A stretch of 64,000 nucleotides of DNA, taken from assembly GCA_035440755.1 (NCBI GenBank), contig DAORND010000002.1, positions 1 through 64,000 on the forward strand, written 5' to 3'. The translations under genes and the position numbers were made by a program. This document shows, piece after piece, positions 7,531 through 16,436 of this stretch. A model generated the notes under the pieces. That model did not search any database. It had not been told where the DNA came from and saw only the letters and a program-made list of their open reading frames with translations. The DNA comes from Aquimonas sp002352135 (GTDB lineage: Bacteria > Pseudomonadota > Gammaproteobacteria > Xanthomonadales > Xanthomonadaceae). Numbering within the stretch: position 1 is the stretch's first letter; every line of letters starts with the position of its first letter.

Positions 7531-9210
7531 ATGTCGGAAACGCACCCGTGGCTGAAGAACTATCCCGCCGGCGTGCCAGCGGAAGTCGATTTGGAGCATT
7601 ACCGTTCCATCGTGTCGGTTCTGCAGCAAAGCTGCGAGCAGTTCCGTTCCCGACCCGCGTTCGAAAACATGGGCAAGCGGATCAGCTACGACCAGCTCGA
7701 CCGCCTGAGTCAGCAGTTCGCCGCCTACCTGCTCTTCCACCTGAAGCTGAAGAAGGGCGACCGTGTCGCGTTGATGTTGCCCAATGTTCTGCAGTATCCG
7801 ATTGCGATTTTTGGTGCATTGCGCGCGGGTCTGACCGTCGTCAATACCAATCCGATGTACACGGCGCGAGAGCTGAAACATCAACTGGTCGATTCCGGTG
7901 CGGTGGCAATCGTTGTGCTGGAGAACTTTGCACATGTGCTGGCCGAGGTAGTCGCCGAGACCCCGGTGCGCCATGTCGTCGTCACTGGTGTTGGCGATCT
8001 GCTGGGCTTTCCGAAGTCACTAGTCGTCAACGCCGTCCTCAAGTACGTCAAAAAGGCGATTCCGGACTACAGCATTGCAGGCGCCACGCGTTTCACGGAC
8101 GCGCTTGCTGTGGGCGAGGGTCACCGTTTGCCAGAAATCGACATCGCGCCCTCCGACATCGCGTTCCTGCAATACACAGGTGGCACTACGGGGGTATCCA
8201 AGGGCGCGATGCTGACGCACAGAAATCTGGTCGCCAACATGCAGCAATCGTCTGTGTGGTTGGGCACCAACGTGAAGCTCGGCGAAGAGGTCATCATCAC
8301 GGCCTTGCCGCTCTATCACATCTTTGCATTGACCGCTAACTGCCTGGTTTTCATGAAGTTTGGCGGCCTCAATCATTTGGTCACCAACCCTCGGGACATG
8401 CCCGGATTCGTCAAAATCCTCTCGGGCATCCGGTTCACTGCCATCACTGGCGTCAACACGCTGTTCAATGGGTTGTTGAACACGCCCGGTTTCGAACGGC
8501 TGGATTTTTCACGTCTGCATCTGACCTTGGGCGGCGGCATGGCCGTGCAGCGAGCGGTCGCGGAACGCTGGAAAAAGATCACCGGCGTCACATTGGTTGA
8601 AGCCTACGGCTTGACGGAGACCTCGCCTGCCGCCTGTATCAATCCAATGAATCTCAAGGATTACAACGGTGCGATTGGGTTGCCGATTCCGAGCACGGAG
8701 GCCTGTGTTCAAGACGAAGAGGGCCAATGCCTTTCCGTTGGAGAAGTCGGCGAGCTGTGCATCCGCGGCCCGCAAGTGATGGCTGGCTACTGGCAGCGTC
8801 CAGAAGAAACGGCCAAAGTGCTGACGCCTGATGGTTGGCTGAAAACCGGTGACATGGCCAAGATGGACAGCGATGGCTACTTCTATATCGTTGATCGCAA
8901 GAAGGACATGATTCTGGTCTCGGGCTTCAACGTCTATCCGAACGAAATCGAGGACGTGATCGCGACCCATCCGGGTGTGCTTGAAGTGGCCGCCGTCGGC
9001 GTGCCCGACGACAAGTCCGGCGAGGCGGTGAAGGTGGTCATTGTGCGCAAGGATCCGAATCTGAGCGTCGAAGACATCAAGCAGCACTGTCGCCACGACC
9101 TGACGGGCTACAAGCAACCCCGTTTCGTGGAATTCCGTACCGAGCTACCCAAATCAAACGTCGGCAAGATACTGCGCCGAGAACTGCGGGATAGCGTCAA
9201 GTCGGCCTGA
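7531..9210 (+). CDS. fadD: Long-chain fatty acid--CoA ligase
   Basis: 559 residues from the ATG at 7531 (E. coli FadD has 561); the frame is open further upstream only through tRNA-Ser and 4.5S RNA. It activates fatty acids to acyl-CoA with ATP at the inner membrane, feeding beta-oxidation. Visible motifs are the ATP-binding loop YTGGTTGVSKGAMLTH, the adenylate-forming motif EAYGLTETSP, and the FACS signature GWLKTGDMAKMDSDGYFYIV followed by DRKKDMILVSG. The start has a weak AGGGAG ribosome-binding site at the usual distance. It is convergent with dapE, with only 6 bases between the stop codons and no terminator visible there. Confidence 0.95.
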   Translation: MSETHPWLKNYPAGVPAEVDLEHYRSIVSVLQQSCEQFRSRPAFENMGKRISYDQLDRLSQQFAAYLLFHLKLKKGDRVALMLPNVLQYPIAIFGALRAGLTVVNTNPMYTARELKHQLVDSGAVAIVVLENFAHVLAEVVAETPVRHVVVTGVGDLLGFPKSLVVNAVLKYVKKAIPDYSIAGATRFTDALAVGEGHRLPEIDIAPSDIAFLQYTGGTTGVSKGAMLTHRNLVANMQQSSVWLGTNVKLGEEVIITALPLYHIFALTANCLVFMKFGGLNHLVTNPRDMPGFVKILSGIRFTAITGVNTLFNGLLNTPGFERLDFSRLHLTLGGGMAVQRAVAERWKKITGVTLVEAYGLTETSPAACINPMNLKDYNGAIGLPIPSTEACVQDEEGQCLSVGEVGELCIRGPQVMAGYWQRPEETAKVLTPDGWLKTGDMAKMDSDGYFYIVDRKKDMILVSGFNVYPNEIEDVIATHPGVLEVAAVGVPDDKSGEAVKVVIVRKDPNLSVEDIKQHCRHDLTGYKQPRFVEFRTELPKSNVGKILRRELRDSVKSA

Positions 9211-9216
9211 GTGCCA

Positions 9217-10374
9217 TCATCGGCGGTTGCGTGTGAGGCATTCGCGCGCAACCGCCTCGTAGAGCGCGTGCAGTCGCGAAATGTCCTCGACGAGAACGCA
9301 TTCATCCACTTGGTGAATGCTGGCATTGATGGGTCCAAGTTCGACGACTTCAGCGCCGAGCGTGGCAACAAAGCGCCCATCCGAAGTGCCGCCACCGGTG
9401 TTCTCGTCAGCAGTCAACCCCAACTGCGAAGCGATTGCCGAACGCACCGCCTCACGCAGAACGCCGCTCTGCGTGTGAAACGGCTCGCCAGAGCGATGCC
9501 ATTGGAAGCTCGCCTCCACCGCCGCAGTACGGAACGCGGATTCGATTTTCTCAATCAGTGCATCCGCACTCCAACGCGGCGAATAGCGCAGATTGAACTG
9601 TACCTGTGCCGTGCCGGGGATGACATTGCTCGCCCCGGTTCCAGCGTGGAAATTCGCGATCTGGAACGACGTCGGGGGAAAGTCCGGGTAACTCGTGTCG
9701 CCATCCCAATTCGTCTGCTGCAACAACTGCAGAACCGGCAGTGCCGCATGTATCGGGTTGCTGGCTTTTTCAGGGTAAGCAACATGTCCCTGAATGCCCT
9801 TGACTTCGACCGTGCCGGTCAATGACCCACGACGCCCGATGCGAACCACGTCGCCCAACGTGCGAGCCGAGGATGGCTCGCCGACCAGGCAATAGTCGAT
9901 CCGCTGTCCGCGTGCGCGAAAAATCTCGACTACTTCGCGCACGCCGCGAATGGCATCGCCCTCTTCGTCCGAGGTGAGCAGCAAGGCCAAGGTCCCGTTC
10001 AGTGCCTCCGCACGCGCAGCAATCGATGTCATGGCGCAAACCATGGCCGCCACGCTCGCCTTCATGTCCGCACTGCCACGACCATGCAGAACGCCGTCCG
10101 CCAGTACGCCGTCGAATGGTGGATAGCGCCAGCGATCCAACGGTCCCGTTGGCACGACATCGGTGTGCCCCAGGAACACAAACACTGGCCCCGTCCCCCA
10201 AGTTCGGGAGCACCAGAGATTGGCCACCTCGCCGCACTGCAGGAATTCCGCTTGATACCCGGCGCTGACAAGGCAATCGGCGATCAGTTGCTGACAGCCC
10301 GCATCATTCGGCGTCACAGAGGCGCGCTGGACCAAGGCTTGAGCCAGCGCAACAGCGTCACTCGTCAGGAACAT
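9217..10374 (-). CDS. dapE: Succinyl-diaminopimelate desuccinylase
   Basis: 385 residues. It hydrolyses N-succinyl-LL-diaminopimelate to LL-diaminopimelate and succinate in the lysine and peptidoglycan precursor pathway. M20 metallopeptidase motifs are clear: FLGHTDVVP (zinc ligand His), GRGSADMK (bridging Asp), and TSDEEGDAI (catalytic Glu and a zinc Glu). The C-terminal part contains GGGTSDGRF, another conserved stretch. Its ATG overlaps the upstream stop by one base (TGATG at 10372-10376). It is the last gene of map-glnD-dapD-yffB-dapE. Confidence 0.96.
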   Translation of the reverse strand: MFLTSDAVALAQALVQRASVTPNDAGCQQLIADCLVSAGYQAEFLQCGEVANLWCSRTWGTGPVFVFLGHTDVVPTGPLDRWRYPPFDGVLADGVLHGRGSADMKASVAAMVCAMTSIAARAEALNGTLALLLTSDEEGDAIRGVREVVEIFRARGQRIDYCLVGEPSSARTLGDVVRIGRRGSLTGTVEVKGIQGHVAYPEKASNPIHAALPVLQLLQQTNWDGDTSYPDFPPTSFQIANFHAGTGASNVIPGTAQVQFNLRYSPRWSADALIEKIESAFRTAAVEASFQWHRSGEPFHTQSGVLREAVRSAIASQLGLTADENTGGGTSDGRFVATLGAEVVELGPINASIHQVDECVLVEDISRLHALYEAVARECLTRNRR

Positions 10375-10751
10375 CAGACGGCACCGAATCGTTCAGTAAA
10401 GCGTTTCTCGCTAAACCCGACTTGTACGCCATCCTGTCCGACGACCACCGGTCGCTTGATCAAGGCCGGGTATTCGGCGATCAGTGCAAGCCAGTCGTCC
10501 ACTGACGACGGGCACTTTCGCGAAACCGGCAAGCCACGCCACGTAAGGCTTGCCCGGTTCACCAGTTTTTCCCATCCCACGTCCTCAGCCCATGCCAGCA
10601 ACGCCGCTGGCGGAACCGGCTCTTCCCGATAGTCGACAAAGCGGTGCTCGATCCCGGCCGCGGAAAGCCATGCACGAGCTTTGTCACACGTCGAGCAAGC
10701 GCGCAAGCCATAGACAACGACCTGTGCCCGCACGGAATCGCCCCGAGTCAC
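10374..10751 (-). CDS. YffB-like ArsC/Spx-family thioredoxin-fold protein
   Basis: 125 residues. The thioredoxin-like fold of the ArsC/Spx/YffB group is indicated by VVVYGLRACSTCDKARAWL near the N terminus, with a CxxC pair (C19, C22), and by IKRPVVV in the C-terminal half. True arsenate reductases are longer and carry extra catalytic Arg residues. The short YffB branch has no settled function and often lies next to dapE. Here it is wedged between dapD and dapE, with a 4-base overlap upstream (ATGA) and a 1-base overlap downstream, so it is clearly part of the operon. A redox or glutathione-dependent role is a family-level guess. The first ten residues could be trimmed if translation starts at an internal GTG. 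Confidence 0.85.
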   Translation of the reverse strand: MTRGDSVRAQVVVYGLRACSTCDKARAWLSAAGIEHRFVDYREEPVPPAALLAWAEDVGWEKLVNRASLTWRGLPVSRKCPSSVDDWLALIAEYPALIKRPVVVGQDGVQVGFSEKRFTERFGAV

Positions 10752-11605
10752 TCGTCGCCCCCACGAAGCAATACGTTGATTCCGACCTTCGCACGTGTTT
10801 TCGCGTCGACCTGCTTGACAATGACAGCCGCGTACAACGAGTGCGAACCGTCTTTCGCAGGCAGCGAGCCAGAAACGACAACGCTTCCCGCAGGTACACG
10901 ACCGTAGCTCACGTCGCCCGTCATGCGGTTGTAGATTCGCGTGCTTTGGCCAAGAAACACACCCATCCCGATCACACTACCCTGCTCCACTACCACGCCT
11001 TCGACAACCTCTGATCGTGCGCCGATGAAACACTCGTCCTCGATGATGGTTGGAGAGGCCTGTAGTGGTTCCAGAACACCGCCAATGCCCGCACCGCCAG
11101 AGATGTGGACGCCGCGTCCAATCTGCGCGCAACTACCGACGGTGGCCCAGGTATCGATCATCGTGCCTTCGCCAATGTAGGCGCCGATATTGACGAAACT
11201 CGGCATCAAAACGACATCCTTCCGTATGCAGCTACCGCGTCGCACAACGGCACCCGGCACCACACGGACACCCTCGCGCGCAGCCCAGTGATTGCCGGCC
11301 GCGCTGATAGTTCGCAGTGGCACCTTGTCCCACGCTTGCAGCAGGCTGCCATCGCTTCCCGACGCAGGCATGCACTGATTTGCGGACACTCTGAAATACA
11401 GCAGGACGGCCTTCTTGAGCCACTCGTGAACATGCCAATGCCCTGAATCATCGCGTTCGGCAACACGCCAACGTCCCTGTTCCAGACCATCGATAACCTG
11501 TTCGATATCCGCAACCAAGGTCGCTGCGGCAGTGTGGGCTTGAATCTCCGCGCGCTGCTCGAAGGCCGCTTCGATACGATTGATCAGCTCAGAAGTTGAC
11601 GACAT
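10748..11605 (-). CDS. dapD: 2,3,4,5-tetrahydropyridine-2,6-dicarboxylate N-succinyltransferase
   Basis: 285 residues (E. coli 274). It transfers succinyl from succinyl-CoA to tetrahydrodipicolinate, the committed step of the succinylase route to diaminopimelate. The N-terminal region HVHEWLKKAVLLYFRV matches the DapD family, and the middle is a left-handed beta-helix of hexapeptide repeats (IGAYIGEGTMIDTWATVGS, QIGRGVHISGGAGIGGVL). The start at 11605 overlaps the end of glnD by 17 bases, so translation is probably coupled. Its product is deacylated by DapE two genes downstream. Confidence 0.96.
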   Translation of the reverse strand: MSSTSELINRIEAAFEQRAEIQAHTAAATLVADIEQVIDGLEQGRWRVAERDDSGHWHVHEWLKKAVLLYFRVSANQCMPASGSDGSLLQAWDKVPLRTISAAGNHWAAREGVRVVPGAVVRRGSCIRKDVVLMPSFVNIGAYIGEGTMIDTWATVGSCAQIGRGVHISGGAGIGGVLEPLQASPTIIEDECFIGARSEVVEGVVVEQGSVIGMGVFLGQSTRIYNRMTGDVSYGRVPAGSVVVSGSLPAKDGSHSLYAAVIVKQVDAKTRAKVGINVLLRGGDE

Positions 11606-14273
11606 AGGTGTTTCCTGGAATTCGGCTGGGCGCGGTGTCAGATAGGGCCGTGATCAAGCGCTCGCGGAGCTCTTGCAAGCGATCCGGGTCAATGATCGCG
11701 CGATCCGACTCGTCGCTGATCTGGAAAAAGTCCTCGACCCTCTCGCCGAACGTCGCGATCCGTGCATCGTGGATGCGCAAGCCAAGCGCGCGCAACTGCA
11801 AGGCGACGCTGGCCAGAAGACCGGGGCGATCCGTACAAACCAGGGTCATCGTGGTTCGTGCGCGGGTCTCATCAGGGACAAAATCGATCTGCACCGGAAT
11901 CCTGAAATGCTTCAGCTGGCGTGGCGTCATTCTTTGCGGGCCGGCCATATCCAACTGCTCGCGCGATAGCGCTTCACGAAGTGTCTGCGCAATCGTTGTT
12001 GCTCTCAGCTCTGGGGCGACGTAGTCGACGCCCGCATCCAGCACCTGAAACGTATCCATGGTTACGCCGTTGGCGGCAGTAACGATTCGTGCTTCCGCAA
12101 TGGTCAAACCCAGGCGATCCAGCGTCGCCGCAGCGGCTGCAAACAATCCATCCCGGTCGGGCGAATAGACGAATACCTCCAGTGCACCCGGGCGGGAGTG
12201 AGGGCGTGCCAGCACCAACGGCAGACCCGTCTGCGTTGAGCCTGCGATTCCCTTGGTCTGCCAGGCGATCTGTTCGGGGCTGTAGCGCAAGAAGCTCTCG
12301 CGCGGGAACTCAGACCACAGCGCTTCGATGACCTCCTCCTGCAGTCCAGCGTCCTGAAGCCGGATCTTTGCCGCTGTGCGCGTTTCGGCAATTCGTTCGT
12401 CTGCATAGACGCGATTCTCCAGCCCGCGCCGCAAGGTAAAGCGCGTTGCGCCATGAAGGTCCGCCAATAGTCGGTCCTTCCAGGCATTCCAGAGCTTTGG
12501 GCTGGTTCCCGCAATATCGGCAACGGTCAGCAAATACAGATAGTCCAAGCGCTCCCGCTCGCGAACTTCAGCGGCGAATCGCTCGATGACCGCAGGGTCA
12601 GAAATGTCCTGCCGCTGCGCGGTCACGGACATCAATAAATGCTGTTTGACCAGCCACGCAACCAAGTCCGCGTCAGCGAGGCCCAATCCGTGATCCAAGC
12701 AGAACCGCTCCGCATCCGCAGCGCCTAAACGAGAATGATCCCCTCCTCGTCCCTTCGCAATGTCGTGGAAAAGACCGGCAAGTAACAGGAGCTCCGGCTT
12801 GCGAAGTCGAGGCCAGAGCGCATGAGCTAGTGCAAACCGTTGGGTGCATTCTGGCTGGCTGAAGCTCGCCATGTTCTTCAGTACAGCAAGCGTGTGCTGG
12901 TCGACCGTGTAGACATGAAAGAGGTCGTACTGCATCCGGCCTGAAACGTTGCCGAACGAAGGCAGATAGCGTCCCAGGACACCGAGCTGCCACATTCGCT
13001 CCAGTGAGTCGACAGGTGCACTGCCACGCAGAATCTTCAGGAACGTCGCTCGGACATCGGCACGTTCGCGGAATTCATCATCGATCTTCGGAAGCGCTTC
13101 GCCCAAGGCGCGCGCTGCTGTCGAGTGCAAGCCACGAAGTGACGGATTTGCCGCCCAGATCCGGAACATGGTCAGGATATTGAGTGGCTCACGCTGCAAC
13201 AAATCCGCATCTTGGAATTTCAAGAAGCCGCCGGCGGAGACGTAGTCGTCGTCTATCGCTTGGCTCTCGACATCACCGTCGAGCGATTCCTGAAATCGCT
13301 GCAACAACCTCGCATTCAATCTGACCACGACCGCCGCACTGCGGAAGTAGGACTGCATCAACTGCTCAACCGCGAGATTATCCGCGTGCTGGTCCTCGAA
13401 ACCGAAACGCACTGCCAGCGGTCTTTGATAGTCGAACAGCAAGCGCTCCTCGCGCCGCTGCGCAACCAGATGCAGGCCGTAGCGCACGCGCGAGAGCGCT
13501 CGCCGTTCCCGATCCAGGGCAGCGATTTCGTCCCTGCCACCAGCGCCCAGAGGCACCAGTTCTTGCAGATCATTGACCCCATAAATCCGTTTCGCCATCC
13601 ACGCTAAAGAGTGGATGTCGCGCAGTCCTCCCGGGCCTTCCTTGAGATTGGGTTCGAGGTTGTAGGCAGTATCGTTATAGCGAGCATGTCGCTGCCTCTG
13701 CTCGTCACGTTTGACCGCATAGAAGCTTTCCGCGGGCCAGAACCCCTCCGTTCGCGCCTCACGCTTCAAGCGCAGGGCCGCCGCCTGGTCCCCGCACAAA
13801 TAGCGGCACTCGAGCAACGCGGTGGCGACCGTGGCATCCTGGCTGCCCACCTGCAGGCACTCCTGCAGGCTACGAACAGCATGTCCAGGGGCGAGGCCGA
13901 CGTCCCAAAGGCGTGTGAGGAACCGCTCGATCTGTTGACGCGCTTCCAATTGGTGCGTCTCGATCAGCAACAGCAGATCCACATCCGAGTGGGGAAACAG
14001 CTCGGCGCGACCGTAGCCCCCTGTGGCAAGAAGGCAAAGCCCTTGCTGCGCGGTGAAATCACGCTGGAATGCATCGCAAAGAACCGTATCGACGCGTCGC
14101 GATCTCGCCGTCAGAAGCGCGTCGACATCAGCACCTTGGTCAAATGCCAACGCATCAGCCTGATCGCCAGCAGTCAGATATCGCCTGACGGCCGCACACC
14201 ACTCCACCTCATCCTGGATTCCCTGCAGGCTCAGCGCGAGTTCGGGATCTGCAGATGGGTGGCGGTGATTCAT
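11589..14273 (-). CDS. glnD: Bifunctional [protein-PII] uridylyltransferase / uridylyl-removing enzyme
   Basis: 894 residues from the ATG at 14273, chosen over the in-frame GTG at 14285 because it overlaps the map stop codon in the usual ATGA form. GlnD is the primary glutamine sensor, uridylylating PII (GlnB/GlnK) when nitrogen is short and removing UMP when glutamine is high. Domains in order: nucleotidyltransferase with GGYGR (85-89) and DVD (97-99), HD hydrolase with GLFHDIAKGRGGDHS, and two C-terminal ACT domains (EVFVYSPDRDGLFA and TMTLVCTDRPGLLA). All catalytic motifs look intact. The map-glnD-dapD order is also that of enterobacteria. Confidence 0.97.
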   Translation of the reverse strand: MNHRHPSADPELALSLQGIQDEVEWCAAVRRYLTAGDQADALAFDQGADVDALLTARSRRVDTVLCDAFQRDFTAQQGLCLLATGGYGRAELFPHSDVDLLLLIETHQLEARQQIERFLTRLWDVGLAPGHAVRSLQECLQVGSQDATVATALLECRYLCGDQAAALRLKREARTEGFWPAESFYAVKRDEQRQRHARYNDTAYNLEPNLKEGPGGLRDIHSLAWMAKRIYGVNDLQELVPLGAGGRDEIAALDRERRALSRVRYGLHLVAQRREERLLFDYQRPLAVRFGFEDQHADNLAVEQLMQSYFRSAAVVVRLNARLLQRFQESLDGDVESQAIDDDYVSAGGFLKFQDADLLQREPLNILTMFRIWAANPSLRGLHSTAARALGEALPKIDDEFRERADVRATFLKILRGSAPVDSLERMWQLGVLGRYLPSFGNVSGRMQYDLFHVYTVDQHTLAVLKNMASFSQPECTQRFALAHALWPRLRKPELLLLAGLFHDIAKGRGGDHSRLGAADAERFCLDHGLGLADADLVAWLVKQHLLMSVTAQRQDISDPAVIERFAAEVRERERLDYLYLLTVADIAGTSPKLWNAWKDRLLADLHGATRFTLRRGLENRVYADERIAETRTAAKIRLQDAGLQEEVIEALWSEFPRESFLRYSPEQIAWQTKGIAGSTQTGLPLVLARPHSRPGALEVFVYSPDRDGLFAAAAATLDRLGLTIAEARIVTAANGVTMDTFQVLDAGVDYVAPELRATTIAQTLREALSREQLDMAGPQRMTPRQLKHFRIPVQIDFVPDETRARTTMTLVCTDRPGLLASVALQLRALGLRIHDARIATFGERVEDFFQISDESDRAIIDPDRLQELRERLITALSDTAPSRIPGNTYVVNF

Positions 14274-15043
14274 GGCCGTCGACACCCCTTGGAGAGCGTC
14301 AAGACGTCGAAGCCGTCATCCGTCACCGCGATCATGTGCTCCCACTGTGCTGACAGCGATCGATCTTTGGTTACCACGGTCCAGCCATCGGGCAACAAGC
14401 GTGTATGTCTGGCACCGGCATTGATCATCGGTTCAATGGTGAAGGTCATGCCCTTCTTCAACACCATGCCCGTGCCGGGAAGTCCGTAATGCAATACCTG
14501 GGGGTCCTCGTGATACACCTGTCCAATACCGTGACCACAGTATTCACGCACGACCGAGAAGCGGTTCGCTTCCACAAACGATTGGATGGCATGCCCGACG
14601 TCACCAAGCGTTGCTCCCGGTCGAACGACACGGATGCCATGCCACATGGCCTCGAAGGTCACGTCAACGAGACGTTTGGCAATAACGCTCGGTTGGCCCA
14701 CCAAATACATGCGACTGGTGTCGCCATGCCAGCCGTCTTTGATCACAGTGACATCGATATTGATGATGTCGCCGTCCTTGAGAACCTTGTTGTCGCTGGG
14801 TATGCCGTGACAAATCACATTGTTGACGGAGGTGCACAGCGTCTTGGGGAACCCCCGATAACCGACGTTCGCAGGGATGGTGCCTTGCTCCTCGGTGATG
14901 TAGCGATAGCAGATCTGGTCCAGGTGCTCGGTGGTGACGCCTGCCACAACATGTGGCGTGATCATGTCGAGCACCTCGGCCGCGAGACGGCCCGCCTCGC
15001 GCATGCGCTCAATCTGTTCAGGACTTTTGATAACGATTTTCAT
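14270..15043 (-). CDS. map: Methionine aminopeptidase, type I
   Basis: 257 residues from the ATG at 15043 (MKIVIKSPEQIERMREAG); the much longer open frame upstream runs antisense through rpsB and is not coding. It removes the initiator Met from nascent proteins. The five metal ligands can be placed: Asp in INIDVTVI, Asp in WHGDTSRM, His in YCGHGIG, Glu in FTIEPMI and Glu in QWEHMIAV. It is the first gene of the minus-strand operon and is divergent from rpsB across a 393-base region. Confidence 0.97.
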   Translation of the reverse strand: MKIVIKSPEQIERMREAGRLAAEVLDMITPHVVAGVTTEHLDQICYRYITEEQGTIPANVGYRGFPKTLCTSVNNVICHGIPSDNKVLKDGDIINIDVTVIKDGWHGDTSRMYLVGQPSVIAKRLVDVTFEAMWHGIRVVRPGATLGDVGHAIQSFVEANRFSVVREYCGHGIGQVYHEDPQVLHYGLPGTGMVLKKGMTFTIEPMINAGARHTRLLPDGWTVVTKDRSLSAQWEHMIAVTDDGFDVLTLSKGCRRP

Positions 15044-15436
15044 ACCGGGATTATTCACCAGCACGGGGGAATCGCAAAGAACTGCCCTGTTTGAGCGTCC
15101 TGGGAGACACACTGCGCAGTTCATGCGTTCACGCGCTGGGGGGGGCGCGCTTGCCCGCCACATCTGCCACGCCACTCGAGGGTGTTGGTCGCCCCAGAAC
15201 AAGCTTGCAGCAAGCTCTCCAAGCCGGTAAGCTCCCGGGGCTGTCTGTTTCGGTATTGGCGTGACAGAGCGGCTTACACCGAGCCTCATCGGTGAATTCA
15301 CACACATCTGCCGCAACGGTTTGCGGGGTGTCGACTCTGCCCATTCGGGGATCGACCGCAAGCTCTGCAGGTGTGGAGGCCCAACCCAGGAAGCTCCCTC
15401 GACCAGGGATGCATTCCATTCTCTCAGGAGGCGAAC
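15044..15436 (+). promoter_or_regulatory. map/rpsB divergent intergenic region with probable rpsB leader
   Basis: 393 bases without a supported gene between two divergent essential operons. The part next to rpsB shows several short inverted repeats: AGCTTG-CAG-CAAGCT near 15200, GTAAGC/GCTTAC enclosing CTGTC/GACAG (about 15228-15277), and CCGCAA-CGGT-TTGCGG (15311-15326). A possible promoter is TTGCAG followed 17 bases later by TAAGCT, upstream of these stems, but the -10 is poor. In E. coli and other gammaproteobacteria rpsB has a structured leader by which S2 represses rpsB-tsf. A similar role here is inference from position and structure. Confidence 0.45.
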
Positions 15437-16294
15437 ATGCCCCAGGTCACCATGCGTCAAATGCTCGAAGCCGGCGTCCATTTCGGTCACCAGACTCGCT
15501 ACTGGAACCCGAAGATGGCACCGTACATTTTCGGTGCGCGCGGCAAGATCCACATCATCAACCTCGAAAAGACCGTACCGCTCTTCACTGATGCGATGAA
15601 CTTCCTCTCGGGTCTTGCGCAGAAGCGCGGCACCATCCTGTTCGTCGGCACCAAGCGCTCCGCGCGTGAAGCCATCAAGGAAGAAGCCAGCCGTTGTGGC
15701 CAGCCCTTCGTCGCACAGCGCTGGCTGGGCGGCATGCTGACGAACTTCCGCACCGTCAAGGGTTCGATCAATCGTCTGAAGGAACTGGAAGCGGCGGCCA
15801 CTGACGGCACATTTGAGAAGCTCGTCAAGCATGAAGTGCTGCAACTGCAGCGTGAAGCGCAGAAGCTGGAAGCGTCGCTTGGCGGAATCAAGAACATGAA
15901 CGGCCTGCCGGATGCGTTGTTCGTGATCGACGTTGGGCACGAAAACATCGCCATCCAGGAAGCCAAGAAGCTGGGCATTCCCGTCGTCGCCGTGGTCGAC
16001 ACCAACTACGATCCTACCTTGGTTGACTACGCGATTCCCGGCAACGACGACGCCATTCGTGCGGTGCAGTTGTACGCCCGTGCAGCGGCTGACGCCGTGC
16101 TGGAAGGTCGCGCAGCGGCACCGCAATTTGCGCGTAGTGACGACGAGTTCGTCGAGCTGGATGCTGATGGCAACCCGGTCGTCAAGGAAGCCGCTGATCG
16201 CAAACCAGCGCCGCGTCGCCAGGCTCCCGGCAACAAGCGCGGTGCGCCAAGCAACAACCGTCGTGGCAGCGGCCGTAACGACAGCGCCGAATAA
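15437..16294 (+). CDS. rpsB: 30S ribosomal protein S2
   Basis: 285 residues from the ATG at 15437, preceded by a perfect AGGAGG (15426-15431) five bases away; upstream in-frame codons are leader. The N terminus MPQVTMRQMLEAGVHFGHQT and the motif IHIINLEKT are those of S2. The core ends near residue 240 and is followed by about 45 residues rich in Arg, Pro, Gly and Asn (for example APRRQAPGNKRGAPSNNRR), an extension absent from the 241-residue E. coli protein and likely to be disordered and RNA-contacting. Followed by tsf after 142 bases. Confidence 0.98.
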   Translation: MPQVTMRQMLEAGVHFGHQTRYWNPKMAPYIFGARGKIHIINLEKTVPLFTDAMNFLSGLAQKRGTILFVGTKRSAREAIKEEASRCGQPFVAQRWLGGMLTNFRTVKGSINRLKELEAAATDGTFEKLVKHEVLQLQREAQKLEASLGGIKNMNGLPDALFVIDVGHENIAIQEAKKLGIPVVAVVDTNYDPTLVDYAIPGNDDAIRAVQLYARAAADAVLEGRAAAPQFARSDDEFVELDADGNPVVKEAADRKPAPRRQAPGNKRGAPSNNRRGSGRNDSAE

Positions 16295-16436
16295 TTTCGT
16301 CAGTTGACGGCTTGACTGTCACTGTTTCGACACCCTGCGGCACGATCCTTGTCGTGTCGCAGTTGCCGCCCGAGCGGCGCGACTGTCCCCTGAGATGCGG
16401 TTCCGTACCGCTCTTTGACACCAATTGAGGAACCCC

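Noticed and set aside
15044..16126. Upstream extension of the map frame on the minus strand (618 codons in total)
   Set aside because: The extension is antisense to rpsB and its leader; MetAP starts at its family N terminus at 15043.
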